Source of the DNA: an uncultured Treponema sp.
GTDB lineage: Bacteria; Spirochaetota; Spirochaetia; Treponematales; Treponemataceae
Assembly (NCBI GenBank): GCA_937893155.1
Contig: CALBGU010000284.1
Coordinates: forward strand, 1 to 49,745
Length of the DNA: 49,745 nt
Direction: 5' to 3'
Of this stretch, positions 1 through 8,488 are shown piece after piece; positions within the stretch are counted from its first letter, which is position 1; every line of letters starts with the position of its first letter. Below the pieces are notes generated by a model. It was not told the DNA's origin. It did no database searches and saw only the letters and a list, made by a program, of their open reading frames with translations. Both the position numbers and the translations under genes were made by a program.

Positions 1-60
1 TATAACATGATGTTTTGTATAATTGTGTTAGTACATATCTGCAGTAAAAGGGAGATGACT

Positions 61-237
61 ATGGTGCAGCAATCAATTCAAACACAGGAAAATGTATTAA
101 ATAATGCCGTTGCATCCGTTGAGATAGAAGGTTACAATGTGACTGATGCTGAGAAGAAAATGTGTATGGAATTTGTCAGCGGAAGCATAACAAAAGAGCA
201 GTTCATAAAAAATGTGCTTGAAAGGTGTAGAGTATAA
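61..237 (+). CDS. VbhA-like antitoxin, orphan
   Basis: This 58-residue protein resembles the VbhA-type antitoxin domain (family knowledge), which normally inhibits a Fic AMPylase toxin by inserting a helix with a short inhibitory motif. Visible features are the helix with NAVASVEIEGYNVT near residues 14-27 followed by an acidic-basic second helix ending in KNVLERCRV. I chose the ATG at 61 over the one at 55 because GGGAG at 50-54 lies 6 bases before it. No Fic gene follows: the next readable sequence is a fragment of a different antitoxin family. It may be a leftover of a toxin-antitoxin locus or a free-standing regulator. Confidence 0.6.
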   Translation: MVQQSIQTQENVLNNAVASVEIEGYNVTDAEKKMCMEFVSGSITKEQFIKNVLERCRV

Positions 238-274
238 TGGGATATTCTATGGATACTCTGAGAACGGACTGTTA

Positions 275-367
275 AGAATGGACGAAGGCTTAAAAAGAGA
301 AATTGATTGTTTATGCGCCGATTTCGGGATGAACGCAACAACAGCTTTTAATATGTTTGCAAAAAAA
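275..367 (+). pseudogene. RelB/DinJ antitoxin N-terminal remnant
   Basis: Translated in the frame of the downstream gene, this stretch reads RMDEGLKREIDCLC followed by ADFGMNATTAFNMFAKK. This is the ribbon-helix-helix N-terminus of RelB/DinJ antitoxins, whose consensus continues with a short basic segment and IPF. Here that continuation is replaced at codon MI by the hydrophobic signal peptide of the next gene, with no stop codon between. I see no ribosome binding site and no partner toxin. It is most likely a decayed antitoxin gene joined in frame to its neighbour by a deletion. Confidence 0.6.
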
Positions 368-1393
368 ATGATTGCGTTCCTTCTCGCGTTTGTTCTGTGC
401 TTCAATCTGGGCGCGAAAAACGCAAAAGACACGGCGCAGGAGCAGCTTCTTGCATTGATGAACGATAGCAGTTTGTCCGACGAAAGCCATTGGGCAATCC
501 TCAAAAAAATCGCGGCGGTTCTGCGCTCAAAAAAAGATTACAAAACGTTAATTGTTTTTCTTACCGATTATGTGGAGCAACATCCCGATGATATATATGA
601 TTCGTACTGGCTTTTGATGACGGCGTACATCTATCTTGAGCAGAATGCCGAAAAAATGGCGGAATATTATTTTGACCGTATCATCAAAAATTATAACGAT
701 TTGATGATTAAGGACGAACACGGCAAAGAGCAGAGCGTTCATTTTTTGTGTTTTCAGCATTTGATTCAAATCAGTAAAACGCCGCGCAATCGCATTTTGT
801 ATTTTAATGCGCTCATCAATCGTTTTCCTGCCGATGTGAATATCACGGAGTTGTATTATCGTTTGGGCAAGGAATACGAAAAGGAAAGCGACTGGGAGCA
901 GTCTTTGAAGGCGTTTCAGCTTTTTTTGAGTCAAGACGATGCTTCTACGATTCGCATTGCTGGCGACCCCGACGCGTATTCGTATGCCAAGCAGTTGGTG
1001 GATTTTGACAAGAGCAAAAAAGACTGGACGTTTGATTCGCTGGAGGCTTTGGAAAGCGCGGTGAAGAAGGCTTTGACGAGTTACGACCCGAAAAAGCTCG
1101 ACAGCTATAAGTCCAAGGTGAATTTTTTTGCGATGTCGTGGAAACAGGACGAAAACAGCGCGAATGCAATGGAAAATTTCTCGATGCGCAGTTTTATGCA
1201 CGGGAACAAAATCCATTTTAACGATGAACTTGACGCTTCAAGCACGCCGAACGAGGCGTATTTGCGCACGTGGGGCTGGAGCGTGTATATAAATGTGTGG
1301 TATTTGTATTTTAGAAAAGTGAACTTCCCCGCAGACCCCGAAATTCACGGAAGCTGGGAATGGGCTGGCATTTATTTTGGAGAAAAATTGTGA
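368..1393 (+). CDS. Secreted TPR-repeat protein
   Basis: The 341-residue product starts with a hydrophobic signal segment (MIAFLLAFVLCFNLGAKNA), so it is probably exported to the periplasm or outer envelope. The body is alpha-helical with tetratricopeptide-like helical pairs, for example around residues 55-200 (DYVEQHPDDIYDSYWLLMTAYIY region and the LYYRLGKEYEKESDWEQSLKAFQLF-type pair). Its precise role cannot be assigned. The start is ambiguous: ATG 353 would give MFAKKM with a better basic n-region, and the open frame continues upstream through an antitoxin remnant; neither ATG has a clear ribosome binding site. Its last bases overlap the GTG start of the lytic transglycosylase gene, which suggests cotranslation. 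Confidence 0.65.
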   Translation: MIAFLLAFVLCFNLGAKNAKDTAQEQLLALMNDSSLSDESHWAILKKIAAVLRSKKDYKTLIVFLTDYVEQHPDDIYDSYWLLMTAYIYLEQNAEKMAEYYFDRIIKNYNDLMIKDEHGKEQSVHFLCFQHLIQISKTPRNRILYFNALINRFPADVNITELYYRLGKEYEKESDWEQSLKAFQLFLSQDDASTIRIAGDPDAYSYAKQLVDFDKSKKDWTFDSLEALESAVKKALTSYDPKKLDSYKSKVNFFAMSWKQDENSANAMENFSMRSFMHGNKIHFNDELDASSTPNEAYLRTWGWSVYINVWYLYFRKVNFPADPEIHGSWEWAGIYFGEKL

Positions 1394-2532
1394 TTCATTT
1401 TTGTGCGAAACGTATTTTTGGAGCAGCGTGCATTTTTTTTGTTTGTGCGGCAATTTCGCCCGTGTTTGCCAAAGATGCGCAAACGGCACAGAACAAAGCG
1501 CCAGAGCAGTTCGAGGAAGACGGTGTGCTGTGGACGCGCGTGGCAGACGAAGACATAACTCCCAAAGAACAACAATTTCGCCCTGCATACAAGCCGCTTG
1601 CAATCGCGGGGGCAGACCAGCCCGCCGTGGAAAAATACCGCCGCAAATATATGACGGGGAAGGCGCGGGAATGGCTCGTGCAAGTGGTTGCTTCGGGAAA
1701 TATGTACCGCCCGTACATTCAAATGCAGCTTCGCTCGCGTGGAATGCCGGAGTGTCTGGAATATTTGCCGATTGTGGAATCGAGTTTTAGACCAACGGCG
1801 AAATCTCGAAGCGGCGCGCTCGGGCTGTGGCAATTTATGGAAAACAGTATGCACCCGTACTTAAAAAAGACGGATTTTGTGGACGAGCGGCTTGACCCGT
1901 GGAAAAGCACTGATGCGGCGGTGGCAAAATTGCAGGAGAATTACCGCCAATTCGGTGATTGGGCGATTGCGCTGGCGGCGTATAATTGCGGTGCGGGTGC
2001 GATGTCGCGGCTGCTCAAGGCACACCCCAATATGGATTTTTGGGAACTTGCCGAAAAAAAGTTGTTGAAAAGCGAATCTGCCGAATATGTGCCCAAATTG
2101 CTTGCCTTTAGCGATTTGATTCAGAATGCCGAATATTACGGTTTGGATATTCCCGAAGCCCCCGAGTTTGAGGACGAGCCGTATATCTACATAAAAATCC
2201 CCGGCGCGATTTCGCTTTTGCAGTTGTCGCTGGCGGCAGAAATCGAAGTGGCGGAACTCAACAGACTCAACACAGCGCTCACCCGCGGAATCACCCCGCC
2301 GGGCTATAATCTGCGCGTGCCCGCAGGCTCGGAGGCCCTTATTGCAAATGCACTCGAGCGAATCAAAAATCACGAATTTTCTAATGCACACGTCGTTGCA
2401 AAAGGCGATACGCTCTGGGGCATCTCGCGGGCATACGGAATCACCGTTGCGGATTTGTGCGAGGCGAACGGAATCAAGGAAAATAGTGTTTTGTCTATCG
2501 GCAAGACGCTTTATGTGCCGATATTGAAGTAA
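1390..2532 (+). CDS. MltD-like lytic murein transglycosylase with LysM
   Basis: This enzyme would cleave the beta-1,4 MurNAc-GlcNAc bond of peptidoglycan with formation of 1,6-anhydro ends, acting in the periplasm. An SLT/GH23 domain (about residues 85-240) carries the catalytic glutamate in LPIVESSFRPTAKS and the GLWQFM and NCGAGAM motifs. A LysM peptidoglycan-binding domain occupies about residues 333-378 (GDTLWGISRAYGITV). A signal peptide ending in SPVFA precedes the mature chain. I chose GTG 1390 because GGAG at 1379-1382 is well spaced and its GTGA overlaps the upstream stop; ATG 1360 is in frame but has no good site. The next gene starts 23 bases after its stop codon. Confidence 0.85.
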   Translation: MIHFCAKRIFGAACIFFVCAAISPVFAKDAQTAQNKAPEQFEEDGVLWTRVADEDITPKEQQFRPAYKPLAIAGADQPAVEKYRRKYMTGKAREWLVQVVASGNMYRPYIQMQLRSRGMPECLEYLPIVESSFRPTAKSRSGALGLWQFMENSMHPYLKKTDFVDERLDPWKSTDAAVAKLQENYRQFGDWAIALAAYNCGAGAMSRLLKAHPNMDFWELAEKKLLKSESAEYVPKLLAFSDLIQNAEYYGLDIPEAPEFEDEPYIYIKIPGAISLLQLSLAAEIEVAELNRLNTALTRGITPPGYNLRVPAGSEALIANALERIKNHEFSNAHVVAKGDTLWGISRAYGITVADLCEANGIKENSVLSIGKTLYVPILK

Positions 2533-2555
2533 TGTTTGAGGGGAGTTTTTTTAAG

Positions 2556-3926
2556 ATGAAGTCGTTAAAAAATATAGTTTGCGTGTTATTGTCTGTTTTT
2601 GGTACTATTTCTTTTGCAAATGCACAAAATGTCGTGAGTCCTGAAGAAGCAACAATGCGCTCTACAAGCTCGGTTGACTGGGTAAAATCGCAGTTTTCAT
2701 CAAAAATCGCTTTGGATATTCAAAAGGCGCATATTCAGCTTCCGTCTGGAAAAAGCGCGGCGACAAAGCGCATAGAAATGCAGCTTCCCGAACTTATCAA
2801 AGACCCGCTTCTGACGCTCAACGTCGATTCGTCGGTAAAACTCGGCGATATGATAATTCATCAAAATCTCACTCTGGAGCAGTTGACCCACATCATCGAC
2901 AACAGCAAGAGAACGCCCGGGGTGTTATCCACAACATCAAACGAAATGCTCGTGACGAACACTATTAAGATGAACGAAATCGGTTCTCTGATGGTGAAGC
3001 ACAATGTGCCCTACCGCGCGCAAACGCCGATTGAGACCATTTCGTCCCGCGTCTACACGGGAATTGTCATCGATGCGCGCTCTATTTTGCCCGTTCACGG
3101 CGAATACACGGTGGAAAGTATGGAGCCGTGTTTTTTCCCGAAAATCTGGAATGAGCAGATGGATTTGATTTATGAACGCAATATGGTGAATCGAAATATT
3201 GCGAGCGAAAACGGCATTGTGCATTACGATATTTCCGACGACACGCCGGAGAGCATAAAGCGCGTGGGGCGTGACCCGCTTCGCATTACGGCGATTGAGG
3301 TGTACGGCGCAAACCGCACCGACCCGGTTATTTCGTACGACGATTATCTTCGCATTATGACGGTGCCGAAAAACCGCGACCTTTTGCGTGACGGCAAGGT
3401 CGTGATTTTGCTCGACAAGGGAATGTTAGTGCACACGGTGGGCGCACCCGACAAGAGCGGCAGTTATTACGCGGTATACGACAAGCTCAAGGAATTCGTT
3501 TTTGAGGATAAAACGGCGGAATTCGTGGAGATTGAGGACGTTCCGTCGGGAATGCAAATTACGGTGAACGATTTGAAGTTTGAGGCTGATTCTGCAAAAT
3601 TGCTTTCTGATGAAACACCGCGCATTAAGGCGCTTGCCGAGCAGTTGAAGATGGCGACCCGCGATAACGGCTTTACGATTTTGATTGAAGGACACACGGC
3701 GGACGTGGGAAAGCCTGTCGGTCAGATGAATTTGTCTATTGAGCGTGCAAATGCGATTGTGGAAGCCCTCGTTGAGCAGGGCGTAAAACGGGAGCTTTTG
3801 TCTACGCGCGGATTTGGCGGCACGGTGCCTGTGGGCGATAACAGCACCCCAGAGGGAAGAGCGATGAACCGCCGTGTTGAAATCAAGGTTATGCCTGAAA
3901 ACACCAATGTTCAATACGCAAAATAA
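2556..3926 (+). CDS. OmpA-family peptidoglycan-binding protein
   Basis: The 456-residue protein has a cleavable signal peptide (ends TISFANA) and a C-terminal OmpA-like domain from about residue 335 to 450. Diagnostic segments are LKFEADSAKLL, LIEGHTADVG, LSIERANAIVEAL and the closing GRAMNRRVEI, the set that binds diaminopimelate in peptidoglycan. The N-terminal 330 residues are not a recognised barrel and may be a periplasmic domain specific to the group. GAGGGGAG at 2538-2545 supports ATG 2556 over the in-frame ATG 2532. Together with the upstream transglycosylase it suggests an envelope-maintenance gene set. A strong terminator follows. Confidence 0.85.
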   Translation: MKSLKNIVCVLLSVFGTISFANAQNVVSPEEATMRSTSSVDWVKSQFSSKIALDIQKAHIQLPSGKSAATKRIEMQLPELIKDPLLTLNVDSSVKLGDMIIHQNLTLEQLTHIIDNSKRTPGVLSTTSNEMLVTNTIKMNEIGSLMVKHNVPYRAQTPIETISSRVYTGIVIDARSILPVHGEYTVESMEPCFFPKIWNEQMDLIYERNMVNRNIASENGIVHYDISDDTPESIKRVGRDPLRITAIEVYGANRTDPVISYDDYLRIMTVPKNRDLLRDGKVVILLDKGMLVHTVGAPDKSGSYYAVYDKLKEFVFEDKTAEFVEIEDVPSGMQITVNDLKFEADSAKLLSDETPRIKALAEQLKMATRDNGFTILIEGHTADVGKPVGQMNLSIERANAIVEALVEQGVKRELLSTRGFGGTVPVGDNSTPEGRAMNRRVEIKVMPENTNVQYAK

Positions 3927-3946
3927 GTAATCTGAAACACAAAATG

Positions 3947-3975
3947 CCGGCAAACAAAAACTGCCGGTTTTTTTT
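3947..3975 (+). terminator. Rho-independent terminator after OmpA gene
   Basis: CCGGCA (3947-3952) and TGCCGG (3962-3967) form a 6-bp stem around an A-rich loop, followed by eight T residues (3968-3975). Confidence 0.8.
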
Positions 3976-3979
3976 GATT

Positions 3980-4005
3980 GTCATTCCGAACGTGATTCGG
4001 ACTCT
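3980..4005. repeat. Dispersed TGTCATTCCGAAC element, fragment
   Basis: The stretch TGTCATTCCGAACGTGATTC followed by GGACTC matches the copy at 34313 almost exactly and partial copies at 20986, 22894 and 24233. It is the left half of a palindromic dispersed repeat. Confidence 0.65.
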
Positions 4006-4048
4006 TTTGCCATCATTTGAATCAATAAGCAAAAAAAATAGTCTCAAC

Positions 4049-4077
4049 TTGAAGACTGTCGATTTTTTTGTTAAAAT
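4049..4077 (+). promoter_or_regulatory. Sigma-70 promoter adjoining the hydrolase start
   Basis: TTGAAG (4049-4054) and TAAAAT (4072-4077) are separated by 17 bases. The predicted transcription start (about 4084) coincides with ATG 4085, so the transcript would be leaderless or nearly so. Confidence 0.55.
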
Positions 4078-4084
4078 AATGAAT

Positions 4085-5011
4085 ATGTTCAGAGATTTTA
4101 GAGCGGCAGTAAAAAAAATCCGACTTCTCTCTTTTACGTCGGGAGATAAAGTTGATAATTTTCGCGAAAAAATAGAAAGCGCGTTTGGCTCCGTGTTTCT
4201 TCCCAATCACGTTGAATGTAACGAGCGAGAGTTTGGCGGCGTGATGTGCGATATGCTTATTCCCGAAGTGTATTCGTCAAAGCGCATTATGCTTTATGTG
4301 CACGGAGGCTCGTTTGTGGGCGGCTCTCGCGATTCGTGGCGCAATTTCTGTGCAAGTTTGGCGAATGTGGCTTCTTGCCGTGTTGTCGTGCCCGAATTCC
4401 GACTTCCCCCGACGCACCTGTTCCCCTCTTCGCTTGAGGACATAAAGAGCGTCGCAGAGCATTTAATCGCCGAGGAAAAAACCGCGTTGTCGCTTGAAGA
4501 TGACGAAAACAACCGCAAACCCGAAATCATTATCGCAGGCGATGGCTCAGGCGCGTCGATTGCGTGCGCGTATGTGCTTGGAATGGGGGAAGCGGCAAAG
4601 AGCGATATAAAAGAGCTGCTCTTGTTTTCGCCGTGGCTTGATTTGTCGTCTGAAAGCCAGTTTATGAGCGGCCGCAAAATCTCTGATGAGGTCATCGGCT
4701 CGGATTGCCTTCGCCGCAGTGCCGACGTGTATGCCGCAAAAGAGGATTTAGAGAAAGCCGAAATCTCGATTTTGCGCGCCGACGATGAACAGCTCGCGAA
4801 CTTTCCGAGTGTGTTCATACAAATGGGCTCTCGCGAGGCGTTGTTAAAGCAAGCGCAGGCGTTTTCGGCGCGGCTTTCGTCGCTCGGTGTGAATTGCACG
4901 CTCGATGTGTGGAAAGATATGCCGTTTATGTTTCAAATGGCGGACGAGTATTTGCCAGAATCACATCTCGCTATCGAAAAAATCGGCTCTCACTACACAG
5001 CCAGAGGCTGA
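4085..5011 (+). CDS. Alpha/beta hydrolase, HSL-like, degenerate catalytic site
   Basis: The 308-residue protein has the hormone-sensitive-lipase type fold: oxyanion motif HGGSFVGG near residue 73 and a nucleophile elbow GDGSGAS in place of the usual GDSAGG. In active members the acid is in a G-D/E-x-L segment and the histidine in a MPHxFQ segment. Here the corresponding stretches read GSREALLKQ and MPFMFQ, so the histidine position is phenylalanine. The protein may therefore be a non-catalytic relative or use another residue. An in-frame ATG lies 6 bases upstream (4079), but the -10 box at 4072-4077 favours 4085. It is flanked by a terminator and a repeat-rich gap, so it is probably a single-gene unit. 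Confidence 0.75.
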   Translation: MFRDFRAAVKKIRLLSFTSGDKVDNFREKIESAFGSVFLPNHVECNEREFGGVMCDMLIPEVYSSKRIMLYVHGGSFVGGSRDSWRNFCASLANVASCRVVVPEFRLPPTHLFPSSLEDIKSVAEHLIAEEKTALSLEDDENNRKPEIIIAGDGSGASIACAYVLGMGEAAKSDIKELLLFSPWLDLSSESQFMSGRKISDEVIGSDCLRRSADVYAAKEDLEKAEISILRADDEQLANFPSVFIQMGSREALLKQAQAFSARLSSLGVNCTLDVWKDMPFMFQMADEYLPESHLAIEKIGSHYTARG

Positions 5012-5120
5012 TTCTCAAAGCGCGTCACGCATAGCCACGCATAGCGTGTTTTGTAAACACACAGTGTGTGAAAGTCTGAATTCGGCAAATTCAGAGGCTG
5101 CAATACGGAGTATTCAGAGA

Positions 5121-5203
5121 GTCTGATACGCTCTCTTCAGAGTGTCTGATACGGGCGATTCAGAGAGTCTGATACGGGCGATTCAGAGAGTCTGATACGG
5201 GCG
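5121..5203. repeat. 23-bp tandem repeat upstream of the U32 gene
   Basis: Units starting at 5121, 5144, 5167 and 5190 share GTCTGATACGGGCGATTCAG with exact 23-base spacing; the first is more divergent and the last is partial. Degenerate copies extend left to about 5080. The array lies directly before the ribosome binding site of the U32 gene. Confidence 0.85.
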
Positions 5204-5229
5204 TGAAAAAAAATAAAACGAGGAATTGA

Positions 5230-6753
5230 ATGGAACTTTTATCCCCAGCAGGAAATATTGAAAAACTTTACTATGCGTACAAATACGGCGCAGATGCGGC
5301 ATATATCGGGCTTCGGGGCTTTTCGCTTCGTGCTAAGGCCGACAACTTTATTGAAGACGATTACAAGAAAATCATTGCGATAAAAAATGAGTTTCCTCAT
5401 CGCCGTCTTCACTGCGCGCTCAACATCAGTTTTCACAATGACGAAGTGGCTTCTTTCTTGGCGCGCATTAACGATTATAAGCTGTTCCCGATAGATGCGT
5501 TTATCGTGCAGGATATGGGATTGGTGCCGATTTTGCAAAAGGAGTTCCCGAATGCAGAATTGCATTTAAGCACGCAGGCGAGCTGTATGAATTATCTTGC
5601 CGCGCGTGCCTATCGCGATATGGGCTTTAAGCGCGTTGTCTTGGGGCGCGAAGTGTCGCTCAAGGAAGCCGCGGAAATCAAGGAGAAAGTGGACAATCTT
5701 GAAATCGAGTGCTTTGTTCACGGCGCGATGTGCGTGGCGTACAGCGGCAGATGCCTCTTGAGCGCGTATATGAACGGCAGAAGCGGTCAGAGCGGTCTTT
5801 GCACGCATACATGCCGCTGGAATTACGCGCTTAAAGGCGATGTGAAAGCCCTCTCGCAGTCTGGCGGCTTGGTCTTGGAAGAGGAGAGCCGACCGAACGA
5901 GTATTTCCCTGTTTTTGAGGGCGACAACTTCACGGCGATTCTTTCGAGCAAAGACCTGTGTATGATTGACCATCTGCAAGAAATGAAGGACGCGGGCGTG
6001 GATTCGCTGAAAATCGAGGGGCGAATGAAGAGCATTTATTATGTGGCTCTCGTTACGCGCGCGTATCGCAAGGCTCTCGACGTGATGGACGGCAAAATCA
6101 GTGCGGAGGAAGCAAAGCCGTATATTGACGAGCTGTATTTGACGAGCCACCGCGAGTTTACGACGGGATTTTTCTTTGGCAGAGCAGACGCAGACAAGGC
6201 GGTGATGGCGGCGGCGGAGTGCCCGTATTTGCTTTCTGGCACGGTGGGCGAAGAGCTTGGCGAAACAGACGCTGACGAAATCTTTGAGAAGGGAAGAAAA
6301 TCGTTTGCAGCCTTGAATGCGTCATTCACCGACGAAGTGGAAAAAGCGCAGGAGGCGCGAAGGGAGCAATGGCTCAAAAATCCTGATTGGTGTGTGCCGT
6401 GTGCGCATAAAAAAGAGGGCTGGAAGCTCTATGCGTTTCACCCGCTCAATCACATTGCGTGCAAAATCGGCAATGAAGCGCAGAGCAAAGACGAAATCGG
6501 GCGCGGCTATGATGCGGCGTATGAGGCGCAGCGGGCGAATGAAAAGGCTGGCGATACGCTGGAGTTTGTGGGCTCTTCGTTCTTGTGCAAAAAGGCGGCG
6601 GACAGCGAGTTTGAGCTGGTGAACCCAAAGAATGGGCTGCTGGTCAACTGGGTTTCTGAAAGCCACGAATGTCTTTTGTACACTCCGCACGAGCTTGAGC
6701 GCGGCACAATCGTTCGTATTCGTGATTATTTAAGAAAAATCGGCGTAAGATAA
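5230..6753 (+). CDS. U32-family protein (TrhP/YegQ-like)
   Basis: Family U32 proteins were called collagenase-like peptidases, but characterised bacterial members such as TrhP and RlhA are RNA hydroxylation factors. The 507-residue protein starts with the typical MELLSPAGNIEKLYYAY. It contains the family signature ECFVHGAMCVAYSGRCLLS near residues 157-175, and then CTHTCRW, giving the conserved cysteines thought to bind a metal or iron-sulfur centre. The C-terminal domain ends in GTIVRIRDYLRKIG. AGGAA at 5220-5224 supports the start. Most likely a tRNA or rRNA modification factor in the cytoplasm; I cannot say which RNA. Confidence 0.8.
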   Translation: MELLSPAGNIEKLYYAYKYGADAAYIGLRGFSLRAKADNFIEDDYKKIIAIKNEFPHRRLHCALNISFHNDEVASFLARINDYKLFPIDAFIVQDMGLVPILQKEFPNAELHLSTQASCMNYLAARAYRDMGFKRVVLGREVSLKEAAEIKEKVDNLEIECFVHGAMCVAYSGRCLLSAYMNGRSGQSGLCTHTCRWNYALKGDVKALSQSGGLVLEEESRPNEYFPVFEGDNFTAILSSKDLCMIDHLQEMKDAGVDSLKIEGRMKSIYYVALVTRAYRKALDVMDGKISAEEAKPYIDELYLTSHREFTTGFFFGRADADKAVMAAAECPYLLSGTVGEELGETDADEIFEKGRKSFAALNASFTDEVEKAQEARREQWLKNPDWCVPCAHKKEGWKLYAFHPLNHIACKIGNEAQSKDEIGRGYDAAYEAQRANEKAGDTLEFVGSSFLCKKAADSEFELVNPKNGLLVNWVSESHECLLYTPHELERGTIVRIRDYLRKIGVR

Positions 6754-6833
6754 AGATAATGCGGTGCGTTACTGCAAGAATAAAAATATAAAAAAGTAAA
6801 AATAAGCGCAAAACTCATAATAGGGTTTGATAA

Positions 6834-8477
6834 ATGGATATTTACGACAAGATAAATGAGCGGTACAAAACCGATTATGTTATTCTCTCTGTTTGTGCGG
6901 TGCTGAATGCTTTTTCGATTGCAGTTCAAGTTGCAGTGCCAGTGCGGTTTCCGTTTTTGTCTATTCCTGCGGTGTTAGGAATCCTGTGTCAGTTGCAGTT
7001 GTTTTTTTCTGTTGCGATGGCGGTCAAGGGCGGCAAAAAGGGCTTTTTGCTGTCTGTCACGGAAAATGTGCTGGCGCTTTTTATTTCGTTTGCGGCATTT
7101 TTATTTTTCCATAGCACTTATTTTTGGCAGACCGTGTTTGCTTCGGCGGTGTCGATGGGCAGTGCGCTCATTTTGCGGCGGCATTTGAGTGTGCTCCGCG
7201 CCGAAACGGATTTGATGTACAAAAAAGCCGTAACCGACAGCTTAACGGGGTTGGTCAATCATCAGAATTTTGTTATTGAGATGGAAGCCTTGATTGCGCG
7301 GGACAATCATTCCGATTTTGCGGTTGTTTTTATTGACGTGGACAATTTTAAGCGCATAAATGACACGCTCGGGCATCAGGCGGGCGACGAGTTTTTAATG
7401 CACACTGTGCAAAATATGCAGCGCGTGGTTGATAGCGCCGACATCATCGGCAGAATGGGCGGCGATGAGTTTGCCATTTTGATTCCGCGAAAACTTTCCG
7501 ACGAGGCGCTGTATCGGTATGTGGCAAAAATTGCGGGCGAAGTTGCCGTTCCGTTTTCGTGCCAAAATAAGCTCTATCAAATCACGTCGAGCCTCGGAAT
7601 TGCGCGCTATCCCAAAGACGGACGCACTGCGGGCGACGTGATTCATCAGGCGGATATGGCGATGTATCGCGCAAAATCGCTCGGCAAAAATCGGATTGTG
7701 TTCTTTGACGAAGAAATGCAGGAATCGATTGAGCAGCGGCGGGTGCTTGAGCGCGCACTGAAGCGGGCGATTGAAAAAGGCGAAATGTATCTTGAATATC
7801 AGCCGCAATATCAGGTGAGCCACGGCATTCTGCGCGGTTTTGAAGCGCTGGTTCGCTGGAAATCCTCGCTGTTGGGCGATATGAATCCTGCGCAGTTCAT
7901 CAAAATCGCCGAAGAAATGGGCTTTATGTCGGATTTGGGCGAATGGATTTTGACCACGGCGTGCACGGAATATATGAAAGTGCAGGGAACGTATGACCAA
8001 AAGCCGATTCTGGCGGTGAATATTTCGTGCTCGCAGATTAACGACCCGTCATTTGTGCCGTTTGTGCGCGATTTGATTAAGAAAACGCTCATCAATCCCG
8101 AGGTGCTGGAGTTTGAAATCACCGAAAAAATCTCCGAGCTTTCAAGCGACACCGCTTTTTCTGTGCTGAACGACCTGAAAAAAATGGGCATAAAAATCTC
8201 GCTCGACGATTTCGGCACGGGCTTTTCGTCTATCAACGCGCTCCGAAAATTGCCGCTCGACACGCTCAAAATCGACAGCAGTTTTACGCGCAGTCTGTTT
8301 GATTCAAAAAAAATTGAGCTTATCGGCTCTCTTATCGACATCGCTCACAGTTTAAATCTCAAAGTGATTGCCGAGGGTGTGGAAAAAGAAAGCGAGATGA
8401 AAGAGCTTTCGGTATATGGTTGCGATTTTGTGCAGGGATTTTTGTTCGGGCACACCTTGCCGATTGTCGCGCTGTAA
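6834..8477 (+). CDS. Membrane GGDEF-EAL cyclic-di-GMP enzyme
   Basis: The 547-residue protein has four or five membrane helices in the first 120 residues, then a GGDEF domain (about 135-290; motif GRMGGDEFAIL) and an EAL domain (about 305-545; motif GFEALVRWKS). EAL metal and catalytic residues look intact (VNISCSQ, EITEKIS, DDFGTGFSS, LKIDSSF, VIAEGVEKE). The allosteric I-site (RxxD five residues before GGDEF) reads DSAD, so product inhibition by that route is probably absent. It may synthesise, hydrolyse or do both with c-di-GMP in response to a membrane signal. The next gene starts 12 bases downstream, probably in the same transcript. Confidence 0.9.
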   Translation: MDIYDKINERYKTDYVILSVCAVLNAFSIAVQVAVPVRFPFLSIPAVLGILCQLQLFFSVAMAVKGGKKGFLLSVTENVLALFISFAAFLFFHSTYFWQTVFASAVSMGSALILRRHLSVLRAETDLMYKKAVTDSLTGLVNHQNFVIEMEALIARDNHSDFAVVFIDVDNFKRINDTLGHQAGDEFLMHTVQNMQRVVDSADIIGRMGGDEFAILIPRKLSDEALYRYVAKIAGEVAVPFSCQNKLYQITSSLGIARYPKDGRTAGDVIHQADMAMYRAKSLGKNRIVFFDEEMQESIEQRRVLERALKRAIEKGEMYLEYQPQYQVSHGILRGFEALVRWKSSLLGDMNPAQFIKIAEEMGFMSDLGEWILTTACTEYMKVQGTYDQKPILAVNISCSQINDPSFVPFVRDLIKKTLINPEVLEFEITEKISELSSDTAFSVLNDLKKMGIKISLDDFGTGFSSINALRKLPLDTLKIDSSFTRSLFDSKKIELIGSLIDIAHSLNLKVIAEGVEKESEMKELSVYGCDFVQGFLFGHTLPIVAL

Positions 8478-8488
8478 AAGGAGAACGT

